A DNA stretch of 64,000 nt from Lactuca virosa (Eukaryota; Streptophyta; Magnoliopsida; Asterales; Asteraceae), in the NCBI GenBank assembly GCA_928212115.1, contig CAKMRJ010005634.1, positions 259,416,561 to 259,480,560 of the forward strand. Direction: 5' to 3'. Below are positions 43,336-54,790 of the stretch, one piece after another. The translations under genes were made by a program, and so were the position numbers. Each line of letters opens with the position of its first letter. Position 1 is the first letter of the stretch. The notes below the pieces were generated by a model. That model was not told the origin of the DNA, did no database searches, and worked only from the letters and a program-made list of their open reading frames with translations.

Positions 43336-43723
43336 AGAATATCAAGGGTCATGTGTAACCCTAATCCATACCCATAAGCCTATGATCCACCCATTTGATT
43401 TGGATAACCACTTCATGGACTAACCCATAAGCCCATCACAAATTAATCATGGATCATTAGCCCAATCCATATGTATCAATTTAATTAGTATCTTTTGATC
43501 AGTAAATTAATCCTTAAATTAATTCTTGATCAATACTAATTAAATAATATGATTCCTCAATTAATATATTATACTTATAATATATTAATAAATCATAATT
43601 AGCCTCTTACTCAAATATCCTTCCAAACATATTGCTTTGATGAATGCAACCCAAATGGACCATGCTACTATCGGGTCAAGTAAATACAATTTATAGTTAT
43701 TGGCTTAGACACCTTTTCCAATA
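42924..43723 (-). repeat. E5 copia 3' LTR (E2 family, 800 bp)
   Basis: Left end TGTTGGGTTTTATG, right end ...CTTTTCCAATA (expected CCAACA), followed by PPT complement ttctcccacttgg (43724-43736). Same family as solo LTR B. At the place of the TATA box is a (TA)n(TG)n microsatellite (43268-43335). Confidence 0.9.
43268..43335. repeat. (TA)n(TG)n microsatellite in the E5 LTR
   Basis: About 22 TA units followed by about 11 TG units. Flanking LTR sequence aligns with the TATA-box region of E2 (4542-4549), so the array occupies the core promoter. Confidence 0.93.
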
Positions 43724-46700
43724 TTCTCCCACTTGGATAAGTCTAATTATTGTAATTTCCAATGTCACTTAAAATCCGATTAGCAATCGTAGCTCTCAAA
43801 AAGCCGTTGTGGAACTCCGACGTGTCCATTAGATAACTGATCATATAATCCTCTGTTCTACAAGATATCGTGTGCACAAAGACATGGAATTAAAGTCATA
43901 CTCATTGTCCAACATTTTGTTTCCCAATTTCTGATTTGTTTGACATAGAACTTAATTAAACACATCAATAGAGTTCTGACCGGGTCCCAAACACATAAGT
44001 CAAAACAAAATCATCGAGGGGCCCAAGATATCTCTTTTAATCCTCTTAGGATAAAAGGAACAGATAAACTTCGACTTATATGCTTTTGCTAACTATTCAT
44101 TGAATCATACATAATAGCATGTTTTATAACATCGAGTTACTAATGCGTTTTAGCACTATTAATGCACAATACACAAATAATCGCCAACTCATATATCTTG
44201 GTTTGAAGATTATACGATATTATCGTCTCACAATCACTTATGATAAATTCCATGAAGTGATATGTGAGCATGGGTTTAGTCCAATACTCAAATCTTATTT
44301 CAAGAGCAATCATGAATGTTTGTAGCAATCTTTTGCTATGTCTAACACCTTAGACAATCATACGAAAACCCTTTCATGACAGTCTTCTTTCATAACCTAC
44401 TTCCAAAGTATGATCGACTGTGGATAGTTTGAATAATCTTATTATTTTGGAAGTCAAAACATGCAAAGTGAAACACAAGAATAATCTAATCCAATATGGT
44501 CTCAAAACTTTTGAATATAAATAAAACACCCTTTTATTTAAACACCATATTGATTACACATTATTCATTGTATAATGTTTCGATTTATCAACTTAATACT
44601 TGAATTAAAATAATAGTTATCCCATGCTCCAAGCATGCACATCATGTTTATTTATGGTCCTTTCTTTGTGAAATAGATCAATTGAAAACATTTCAATGAT
44701 GCTCATTTCACAATTCCAAATCCTTATCACAAGTGTAAGAATGCCAAATTCTTGCCACTATTAGAATGTGTTAGGTTCTAACCTTTATGCAATGATCCTT
44801 TTGTAATGTCAATGCACCAAAGCCATAGAGACTTGGACAATGAAATTACAAAGTATTCCACTGGAGATTGATAACAAAACAACTCCATGGAAGCGAAGTC
44901 TCAAATTCAAAGTACATTCCTTTGAACATCCTTCTCGCATAAAAGTTTCAAACCTTCACATAGATTCTTAATATCCAACTCCAATTATGGAAACATTACC
45001 ATATTTGCCATATGACAGCTCATTATTAATAGAATCTTGTCAATTCATAATAATGTCAATATAGTCCATCCATTACAATACTTCCAATTGCCCATAAGCA
45101 ACCAAATCTTTGGCAAACCTTAGATTGTTCTTAGCAATTGTTTAACAACTTTAGTCATATCCGGTTCCGGTCCTTTTTCCTTCTTAATGCCCTAGGCATT
45201 TTGAAAATTCAGAACACATGAATATTATAGCATATGCAATCGATCCTATACCCAAAGTATATGGGATACGATTCATAATGTCTTGCATAAAGACATGATA
45301 CTTTACCAGTCTCTTGCTATAATAATTCAATATATAGAATTTCCTTATGTTGAGCCGTTCCAACATAACATTCATATATATCCTTGACTAAATTTGATTA
45401 AAATCTCAATCTAAGCTTTTAGATTCTAAATGAAGTAAGAATTCCTCACCCTTCATTATAGCAAAACAACTTTTCAAACCCTACAACTTTGCGAATTGAA
45501 ACTTTAGTTTTCTATAATTAACATTGCTAACTGGCAACACTTACCATAATGATTATGCTCCCACTAGCATAACAATTATTATCTTACTAGCATAACACTT
45601 ATCCTCCCACTAGCTTTGACATGTACCTAGAAATAAGTTGGACTTCTAGAAATCAATACTTGTTGACTTTCATACCAAAGTTCAGATTTCTGATACAAGA
45701 TGCTTTGATAAGACTTTATCTAGGCTTCTCAAACTCATACACCTTTCCTTAGATAGCTCACATGTGTGTCTAACCAATTTCAGAACTTAGAGTAATAAGT
45801 CTCAAATATTTAGACCTTTTGCCATTTCTCACAATTCGAACTATGAAGAGGGATGTCGTAATCATAATTGAATTTAAGAATGCAAATATCACAAATGCTA
45901 TCTTCAAAGTCTTCTTAGTTAAAGCGTTTCCTCACAATCATTTTCATGAAGTCGAGAGAAACCTTATGACACTTAGATTTTATGGTGTATGTGTTCCTAT
46001 CCTTGTGTATTTGTCATAACTATAATCACAAAACAAGGTTAGTGACAAATCCCTTCTCATATGGACTGAACTTGTTCAATCTTAATTTCTTGCCACCTGG
46101 CAGCACAAGGGATTACCATTGCTTCCAGGTTGTTATGCAAACAATTTAGAACTTATAGAACTCACATGGGCACTGAAACAAGAATATGTCAATACGATAG
46201 GTTACAAACCTCAAGTCGTGAGCTAGTGATACATAATAGGTTTATTCTTGATTAGTTCCTGAAACTTTTCAAGATCTTTAAGACTCCCACTGACCTCTTG
46301 ACATATAAGATTTTCTTTGTCAGGAAACACTACTTGACAAAAAAATATTCAAGAGTTAGTGCGGTCTCTTATCAACATAAACACTTCACAAAATTGGTCT
46401 TAGTTGGTCTTTGTCTTATCCAATACATCACAACTTACCAATTTCAAATGTACAAGAGTAAGAATCATTTTATTCTACATTTGATTAGTGTTATAAACCT
46501 TTTCTTAAGATTATGTCACTCAAAGCAAAATCTTGGAGTGTGACTCTAAGATTCGATTTTGGAACGAAGTATGACTCATCTTTTGATTTAACCATTTCAA
46601 CAATTCGCGATTTCTCTTCTTAGTCATACAAATGCACTAAGATTTCCTTAGAGGATTAATTGTGATATGATTTCATAATCACTAAGATAATCATAAAACA

Positions 46701-47319
46701 CGATACTTAAGTACTCTCCCTTCCTTTCAGATTGGAGAAACTTTTATCTTTCTGCCTGTTTGATTCCTTTTATTCGTTCTGCTATACATTGGAACTTTTT
46801 CAATGATTCAGAATTACACTTAATCTTGTAAGTATAACCATGCTTTACTAAACTTTTAGTAAATCATAACGAATAGTCTTATCGTTCTTTGTGGTGGACT
46901 TGACCAGTGCACAACAAAGTGTACTAGATCCCCTAGTCCTTCTTTTGACTCACATATACATGTGAACAAGAAATTAGTCTTAATTTCCAAAAGATGAAGG
47001 TTCTCATTCATCATACAATACAAGTTGCATGATTCTAAGTTTCTGTCCAATTGAAACTTGGTGATGAGAATCTTTCCTTATTTGGTAAATTTAGATACTA
47101 CCACAAACGAAAGAATCAAATCCATATTGCTAAAAAAATAGAAACATACAAACATCAATTTTCACAAATGTCATTGCAAGGAAATATAAATAAGATAAAA
47201 TCAAAATTTCCTGTACTTATAAAATGTGCGGAAAACTTGTCCTTACAATGCAAATACAAATGAGAACTATGTTACTATATATTTCTAAGCAATCTATCAT
47301 AACTTTTAAGTAGCAGCTC
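43724..47319 (-). pseudogene. E5 copia interior, heavily decayed
   Basis: 43724-44560 is the reverse complement of the E2 3' UTR (10495-11343), easily aligned. Beyond it coding remains are faint: 45184-45375 on minus keeps an RT/RNase H boundary echo (YYSKRL, MNRIPYTLGIGSIAYAI; compare the YAMTCT region of E2). The remainder up to 47319, where the E6 LTR starts, is AT-rich and shows no readable domain. No 5' LTR is in view. Confidence 0.68.
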
Positions 47320-48409
47320 TGAAACATCCCAAAAATATGACCCAAAAATTTCGTTTTCAAATCATTATCAATATCATAAACCATCCAAAGTCATAAGTAA
47401 AAATCATAAATCATGTGTCATAAAACATCATAGTATCTGTCTCAAATCAAAATCTCATAACAAAACATCCGAGTAAACTCCCAGGCTATGACTGTGGTAT
47501 GTTCCATGCGATCATCCCGAGCCCTTCCCTTTGCTAGTGGAAGTACCTGAAACCAAAACTGAAAACTGTAAGCACGAAGCTTAGTGAGCTCCCCAAAACT
47601 ACCACATACCATAAAATAACACATATAACACATACTGGGCCTTGCCGACTGCATCGGGCCCCGCCCGGCATCGGACCGAAGTCCGGCATAAATTGGGCCC
47701 CGCCTGGCATTGTACCGAAATCTGGAATAACTTGGGCCCCGCCCACTGCATCGGGCCCCGCCCGACATCGGACCGAAGTCCAGAATAAACTGAACATAAC
47801 ATAAACATGAACATATAACATAATCACATATACTGCATCAAGCTTGCCCGACATCGGACCAGAGACCGGAACATATACACATATCATAAACATGCATGAA
47901 TCACGAAGACATCAAGCATACATAACTACTTCTCGGGACCGCCTCGACATCGGACCGAAGTCCGGAACTACTATCATCTAAACGGGCCGGCATTGTGGCC
48001 GTAGACCCGTTCCTACTGGAAGGAAACTCACCTCTTAAACTGAGTGTTGAATAACTCGTGCAAAGGTGACACTGTCTGCTGCTCCAACTACTCCCCGGCT
48101 ATAATGACCAAATAAACATTTAGTCAAAAACTGATGACTCTCCCATGGGTAAAATGACTATTTTACCCCTCTGATCTATTTTGGGCCATGACCGAGACCC
48201 AATCCTTTCTAATCCTCACTAAGGCCCATTAAGTCCTCAAATGGCCCAACTTTCTAAATTCGGCCCAACTCTTCAAATGGGCTTTCCTCTCAAGCCCAAC
48301 TAATCCTTGGGCCCTTAACAGACTTCTGAAGGCCCAGCACGGCCCATTACTGCTATGTCTAAGACTTGGCCTAAACTAAATCCTAGTAACAAAAGTCCAC
48401 TGTCTAAGC

Positions 48410-48494
48410 ATATGCTAGGCGTACCTCTATGTACGTTGCGCGTACTGCTGAGAAGGCTTGTACGCTGCGCGTACTAGCGTGTACGCCAGCGTAC
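48410..48494 (-). repeat. GTACGC-N3-GCGTAC palindromes downstream of the E6 TATA box
   Basis: 48410-48424 (ATATGCTAGGCGTAC), 48431-48445 (GTACGTTGCGCGTAC), 48460-48474 (GTACGCTGCGCGTAC, perfect arms) and 48481-48494 (GTACGCCAGCGTAC, spacer of two). Confidence 0.94.
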
Positions 48495-49128
48495 TCTCCT
48501 GTTAAGCAATTTTTCCAAAAACTGCCTAATCCCTTAAGACATACGTCCAAACTACAGATCTGAGTCCCATGCTTCGTCCTAACCCTTAAAATCGATCACT
48601 TGGTGGCTTGCAACCCACCAAATGAGTCCAACACTAAAAATGACAATGAACTTCCATGAAAATGGCTAGATCTCTTGCATGGCTTCATAAAAGTCTCAAA
48701 GTTTGCAACTTTACAGCTAGAGGAACCCATTGAGCTTCAAGGGTGGCAACCCTAAGCTCAAAATCTAAGTTGCATGGCCAAAATCCAAACCTTGAATCTA
48801 AAAAGGTCTAACTCTTCAAAACCCTAGATCTATGATTCTAGAAGGAAAGATAGGAGCTTTATACCTCCTCTTGGTGCCAAATGGTGAGCTTGTTCCAGAT
48901 CCTTGAGTTCAAGGTGCTCAAGGGCTTCTTCTCCAACCTTTCCTTTCTTCTTCCAAGCCTTTCTTTGCTAAAATAAGCTCAAAATGTCAAACACACACAC
49001 AAGGAAGAGTATGAATGAGTTAGGGTTTCTCTGAGGGTGATGGACAGATGAGGAGGCCAAAAAGGGAGGCTATAATGATGTATTTATAGGTCCTAAACCC
49101 TAAAAATTAGGGTTTGTCTTCTGCCCGC

Positions 49129-49230
49129 GTATGTTGGGTGTACCTCTCGGTACGTTGCACGTACGCACCCGCGTCCGTCGAATCCAATGGACACTACACC
49201 CCGCGTACGCCAGGTTACGCCTGGCGTTCG
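49129..49230 (-). repeat. GTACGC-N3-GCGTAC palindromes upstream of the E6 TATA box
   Basis: 49129-49143 (GTATGTTGGGTGTAC), 49150-49164 (GTACGTTGCACGTAC), an overlapping partial copy at 49161-49176, and a TACGCCTGGCGTT-type copy near 49216-49228. First copy about 40 bp from the TATA element (49081-49090). Confidence 0.9.
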
Positions 49231-49488
49231 GCTTATGGGCAGCCCATCAACTCGGCCCATTTTCTAAATCCACTCAAATGGGTCCAATATCCAAGTGCTA
49301 GTCCAAAACAATAATTAACTTATATAATTTAAATAATACCTCGAGGAACGGGTGTTACAATTCACCCACACTTGAATCAGACTTCGTCCTCGAAGTCTAC
49401 TATTGCTGAATCCGGAAACAACTCCGGGTGGTGCTCCCTCATCTCCTCCTCAGACTCCCATGTCCACTCAGAACCCTTTGTTGGGTTT

Positions 49489-49812
49489 AAAGGGTTGCGC
49501 CATTGGGCCTTTGTAGTTCGGTCCATTTTGTACTCTTGGTTTGGGCCTGTCCAACCGTGTTTATCTTTCTAGGGTTTAGTATATAAGGTGCATGCATGCA
49601 TCCTTGTCATTAACGCTTTTGATTATCATTAATTGTACTGTAAAAACCCTAGCACAACTCTACAGAGGAAGTTCTTAATCGAGCTCTTCTGAGGTGTGAC
49701 TATATTTAAATCATTCGACATACGGTTGATTAATTGCGTGTTCTAGTATTTGTTATTCTTATTGATTTACCTGTTAACGATCTAATCGATCTAAAGAGTT
49801 TTCAACTCATCA
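49489..49812 (+). repeat. E7 5' LTR
   Basis: TGTTGGGTTTAAAGG...AACTCATCA. TATA box tatataag at 49580-49587, followed by gcatgcatgcatcc. PBS tggtatcagagc begins three bases after the end. Confidence 0.95.
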
Positions 49813-50000
49813 ATTGGTATCAGAGCAGGAGACTGTGTAATCCATACGCATCTCTTCTGTTGAAGAAGGTTTTAGGGTTTTCCGCTATTATCGTTTTCGG
49901 CTAGAACCGTCATTCTTCATTGACACAGTTCTTAGACTTCGATCATACCCTAACTTTGTTTACTAGTCTGATCTCGAACAGGTTTCAAAACAAAATCATC

Positions 50001-51371
50001 ATGTCTCTTGACGATTCACAAACGAACCCAATCAACATCTCCAACAGTATCGGATCAACCACCAGGATTCCTATCCTATATACTCAAGATTATGAAGTTT
50101 GGACGCATCGCTTTGAAGACTATGTGATTGGTTCAGAAGATAATGGATACTTAATCTGGGAAGCGATTACTATAGGTCCGTTTGTTCACTCTGGCACAAA
50201 CAGAACAATCAAGACGCAAAAGGAGTACAACCAACTCGTGGTTGATGTAAAGGATGTTCCTCAAGACGAAAAGGGAAAGCTTGTGAGCAACATTAAAGCA
50301 CTAAGAATGATCAGATTTGCCCTACAATCTGACACATTCCGTTTGGTCAGTTCATGTACGATGGCAAACGAGATATGGGTTAGATTGAAGGAGTTATATT
50401 CCACCGATGAGGATCTTGAGCATTCTATCCGAACTTTATTTCTTTCAGAGTTTGGAGACTTCAAGCAAAAACCAGAAGAAAAGCTCATTCAAGCCTTTGA
50501 TCGTTTCAATCATCTTCTCAGCAAAATAATAAAGCATGGCATAGAAAGGAAGGTAATTGAGCAAAAGGTCACATTCATGAATGGCCTAAGAACCGAATGG
50601 ATGGCGGTGGTGTCTATAGTAAAATCTCATGAACAATTCAAAACTTACTCCTTGCCGAAGCTAGTGGGGATTCTAAAATCACACGAAAGTGCAGTGACCA
50701 AATAAACGAATGTGGTTTCAAGCATGGGATCTTTAGCTCTCATATCAAAAGGAAAGAACGTGGCCGAAGAAGAAGAAGATTTAGATCTGTCAGAATTTGA
50801 TCTAACCAATGAAGAATATGCTTTGATGGTCTCTAATCTAAAGAAGTTCGTGCGTAGAAAGTTTCCTATCTCCAAGAACCGAAACTGGCAAGGAAGCTAC
50901 AGTTCTGATAAAGCAAAGGAGGAACCGAAGAACTCTCCTCGGCATGAAGAACCGAAGAAGGATAGTAAGTTTGTTGGTGATTATGGATTTGATTGTCACT
51001 TCTGCAAAGGCAAAAATCACTTTGCCAAAGATTGTGTCTTGAGAAAGATGTCAGAAAAGAACGAAAATGAAGATGATGAAGCCTACTACCTACAAAAGCT
51101 AGAAGAAATAAAGAAGAAGAAAGTTGCTTCTAACAAAACTATGAATGCTTTAATTATGCAGGAAAATATTGTGGACGATGAGTTTGGTGGTGTGGAAGTC
51201 TGGTCTACAGACTCTGAGGACGAAGAAGTCCGTAAGCCCACACATGGCAGGGCTTTCGTTGCGAAAGAAGCTGAAACTGAGAGTGTAGGGAAGTGCTTGA
51301 TGGTAACTACCGGAGTGTCACAGATGAGAGCCTATACTATTGATGGGAGTTGTGATGAAGCAAGGGAGTGA
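50001..51371 (+). pseudogene. gag: E7 gag with CCHC zinc knuckle
   Basis: Likely start at 50001 (MSLDDSQTNPINIS); an in-frame ATG lies farther upstream at 49920. UBN2/copia gag domain: YEVWTHRFEDYV, MANEIWVRLKELYS, EKLIQAFDRFNHLL. A TAA at 50703-50705 breaks the frame, which then continues (50712-51371) with an acidic stretch and the knuckle CHFCKGKNHFAKDC at about 50998-51039. A stop at 51369 ends the readable part. Nucleocapsid role is inferred from the knuckle. Confidence 0.92.
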
Positions 51372-53236
51372 GAAGACAGATGCTTCGCTACCAAACCAGT
51401 TGGCGAGAAGATCAACGAATGCAACCAGTTGATCAAGAAGGTACAATCAATTCTCGAATCATTAAAAGTCCCTGTCACAATCTATGAAAAAGAACTGAAC
51501 GAATTAAAATCTAAATTTTCTAGTTTAAGTGGTAGTTTAATATAGAATCGCTTAACAAACTCTAACTTAACTGATCAACTCAGCAGGGTGTCTTCGAAGA
51601 GTGAGGAGAGACGGATCTAGATAGAGCAAAAGGAGATCGAGTTAGTTAGGATTAAGGATGAGACAATTTATTTGGAAAGGGATAATTTAAAGCTTTTAAA
51701 ACAGAGAAATGTTTTTTGTTTAATTGCTAAACGTTTATATTCGAATATTACCCAATTGCATCTGAATTGTGAAATAGGCAAGAAAATTCATCGTATGATT
51801 CTGCCCTTCCTTGAATTTAAGGAGGATGAAATCGATGCTGATGTATATAACTGTGAAGCCGTTATATCTTCTGATGAAATTTCTCCAACATACAGAATTG
51901 GTCTTGACAAAATCGAGTCCTTCATCAAGTCCAAAGACCATAAGGACATGCTTAAGAACCTTTTGGACGAAAATGACAAATTAAAAATTAAAACCGAAAC
52001 CATGCAGAAGTTTGACTCATTGAATGCCAAGTTAAATTCGGAAAACAAAATTGATGTTGAAAATACTTCTGAATTTAATGAGGATGATGATATGTGTGAA
52101 ATATCCGTAGAGGATGTGGTGGACTGTTCTGAATTTGTCAAAAGCAAACCCGAACCAATCAAAAATCTCATTTCTGAAAATTCCGTTGAGTTCGCTCGTT
52201 TATCCCAAAATAAGTCCAAGATTATGAAAGAAAAGGCTGTGGTATATCAAAAGGTTCAAACCACACCAAATTAGGTTTATGCAGTTACAAGTGTCACACA
52301 ACAGCAAAGAGTCGAGCTGACAGCAATAGTAAACGATGACAATGATGAAGGATGTGAGGAGCATTTATGGTTAGCTCCAATTGACAATGCTGATGAACGG
52401 TTGGTCTGTCTGAGAAAACATCATGGAGGGTCAAAGGCAGATATGTGGCAGAACCACTTAACAAACCTACACATTTTGATGTGCCAAGCACCAGTGGTAC
52501 CAAAACGATTCCAAGAGAACCAGTCAAGGCGACAAACGAAACCTCCTCGCTAGAGAGCGAAACTCGTGTTGAAAGACCGAAACCCAAGGCTAATATCCAT
52601 AAAACTCCAGAGCAGTGGTCAGAGCAGAAACATCAACATAATAGGAGATATAAGAAGAATCTCTCTGAAAGGAAGCAGTTTTGGAAGTCCCAAAACCCTA
52701 ATTATGTTCACTTAGAAAAATCATCACTCCTTACAGAAGAAGCAAAATCAAAGCGTAACTCTACTCCTTGTACTCAATGCCATTCCTGCAGTCAAGCGAA
52801 CCGAAAGAGTAGTTTCGGCTCCCAAAGTGGAAGCAAACGAAACCAAAAGGGTGGTTTCGGTTCTCCATCTTCAGACGGAAAGAATCCAAAGCTAGGTTTC
52901 GCACCTAAAACTCATCCCTCTCACTCAAAGAAAAATCCAAAAGTGGATATAAAGGTCAAAGGGAAGCTAGTCTCGGAAGATGAAAAGAAGACAAAGAAAA
53001 CGTCTGCTAACTTTAGGAAACAGAACCAAAAGTTTGTGAACAATAAGAAAACAATTCCAAAGTCTCAAGTTAATGAAACAAATGCTAACAAAATCAAAGT
53101 CTTCACAATTAAAAGAAAAGATGAAACCACCTTAAAAAAACAAACTTTTTTGGTCAATTCTTCTCTTACTATTCCCTGTTCAGTGAAAGGCTCACTATGA
53201 CCCAAGAAACTTTGGGTTCCTAAATCTGCTTAATTT
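51372..53236 (+). pseudogene. E7 gag-pol linker region
   Basis: Several open segments in more than one frame (51672-52274 with a coiled-coil-like, Lys/Glu/Asn-rich sequence; 52445-53200, very basic, with Gln/Lys/Ser-rich repeats and a degenerate CTQCHSC cluster near 52770). Sireviruses carry a long, poorly conserved gag C-terminus, and this occupies the same place. Stops at 51543, 51618, 52272 and 53198. Confidence 0.78.
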
Positions 53237-54790
53237 TTGCAAGTTATTCGTGACGAGCAGTTCGATGATGAATGGTATATCGACAGTGGCTGCTCACGTC
53301 ACATGACAGGAAGAAGGGAAGAGCTACGGGAGTTTCGGGCTCTGAAGGATGGTGGATGTGTCAAGTATGGAAACAATTATTTTGGCATAATAAAAGGATA
53401 TGGAATGATCACAAATGGAGATTTCTCGATCAGAAAGGTGGAATATGTAGAAGGCTTACAACACAATCTCATCAGTGTCTCGCAACTGGTGGTGGGAACA
53501 GGACTGAAGGTTTCATTCGATGATGAAGGGTCAGAAATAATAGAAAAGAAGACCAAGAATGTTCTGCTGAAATCTCAAAGAAAAGGCGAAATGTATCCAT
53601 TGAACCTTAATCCAATACGAAGGAAGCCATCTATATGCCTACTAACAAAAACACATTCTAACGAAAGTTGGCTATGGCACCGAAGGCTCTCGCACCTCAA
53701 CTTCAAAGACATCAACAAGCTAGTTCTTGGTGATCATGTGCGAGGACTTCCTCTTCTCAAGTTTGACAAGGAACATTTGCGTGTTGCATGTGAAATGGGA
53801 AAGCAAAGCAGGAAAAGTCATCCAACTCGTGTTAACCAAAGATCATTGAACCGCTTGAGCTCCTACATATTGATCTGTGTGGACCTTTGGCTATTGAAAG
53901 CATCGGTGGTAACAAATATACTTGTCATAGTTGATGATTTTTCTCGGTTCACCTGGGTTTTCTTTCTTAAACAGAAATCAGAAGCAACGCTCAAGCTCAA
54001 AGTCTTCATAAAGCAAGTAGAGCTTCAACTGCGAAAGGTGGTTAGAAACATTCGCAGTGACAACGGGTTGGAATTAAAAAACCAAGTGTTTGAAGAATTT
54101 CTCGCTGAAAAGGGAGTGCCTCACAATTTATCTGCTCCCTATACTCCACAACAAAATGGGGTCGTTGAAAGGCGAAACCGATCGTTGTGTGAAGCAGCCC
54201 GAACCATGCTCAACTTCGCTTCGTTGCCCCTGTATTTCTGGGCTGATGCTATTGTCGCTGCTTGCTACACCCAGAACCGGTCTTTACTCAACAAGCGATT
54301 CACAATAACTCCTTATGAAACTCTAAACAACCGCAAGCCTAACGTCAAGTTTTTCCATGTGTTCGGTTCAAGATGCTTTATCTTCAATTCAAAAGAGAAC
54401 CGAAACAAGTTTGATGTGAAGGCAGACGAAGGAATTTTTCTTGGGTGTTCGCTTACTTCAAAAGCTTACAGATTTCTGAATAAACGCTCAAGGAAAATCG
54501 AAGAAACATATTACGTGTCGTTTGATGATAACTACGTGAAGAAACTCACATCAATCAAAGAACCAATGGATGAAATCTTTCCTCAAACTGGTCAAGTCAC
54601 GATTCCCATTTCCAACTTATTTGAAGAATATGTGAAGCTCTTTGATGAACCACAAACTGCTATTCTCTCTGAAGCGAAAGCGGTTGACAACGAAGTAAAT
54701 AATATGAAGAAGGTAATTGACGAAGCTGCTAAAATCATGGAAAGCAAACCTTCAAGTTCAAGTGGAACTCAAGAATCTGCAAAATCTTAA
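53237..54790 (+). pseudogene. pr-int: E7 protease and integrase
   Basis: Protease motif WYIDSGCSRHMTG at about 53273. Pre-integrase zinc region WHRRLSHLNF...VACEMGKQ (~53675-53805): one of the two Cys of the usual C-x2-C is replaced (Arg). A local double frameshift around 53855-53900 spoils the LHIDLCGP-type block and then returns to frame. Integrase catalytic residues: Asp in IVDDFSRF (~53930), Asp in RSDNGLE (~54056), Glu in NGVVERRN (~54160). Then YFWADAIVAACY, FGSRCFIFN and DEGIFLGCS. Ends at TAA 54788. Confidence 0.94.

Larger units (their letters stand above)
47320..49359 (-). repeat. E6 3' LTR (2040 bp)
   Basis: Minus-strand LTR: start TGTAACACCC (49359), end GATGTTTCA (47320). In LTR orientation: palindromes 49230-49129, TATA on minus acctataaata (49081-49090), palindromes 48494-48410, GGCCCA-rich stretch (48360-48180), CGGAC-CGAA-GTCCG / GGGGCCCC array (47965-47632), conserved box (47593-47541). 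ORFs 47442-47893 on minus arise from the GC-rich array. Confidence 0.93.

Noticed and set aside
45184..47263. Scattered ORFs of 60-80 codons
   Set aside because: AT-rich decayed copia interior; only 45184-45375 keeps a trace of pol, the others have none.
47442..47893. Overlapping minus-strand ORFs rich in Gly, Pro and Arg
   Set aside because: They lie in the GC-rich palindromic array of the E6 LTR and occur in several frames at once.
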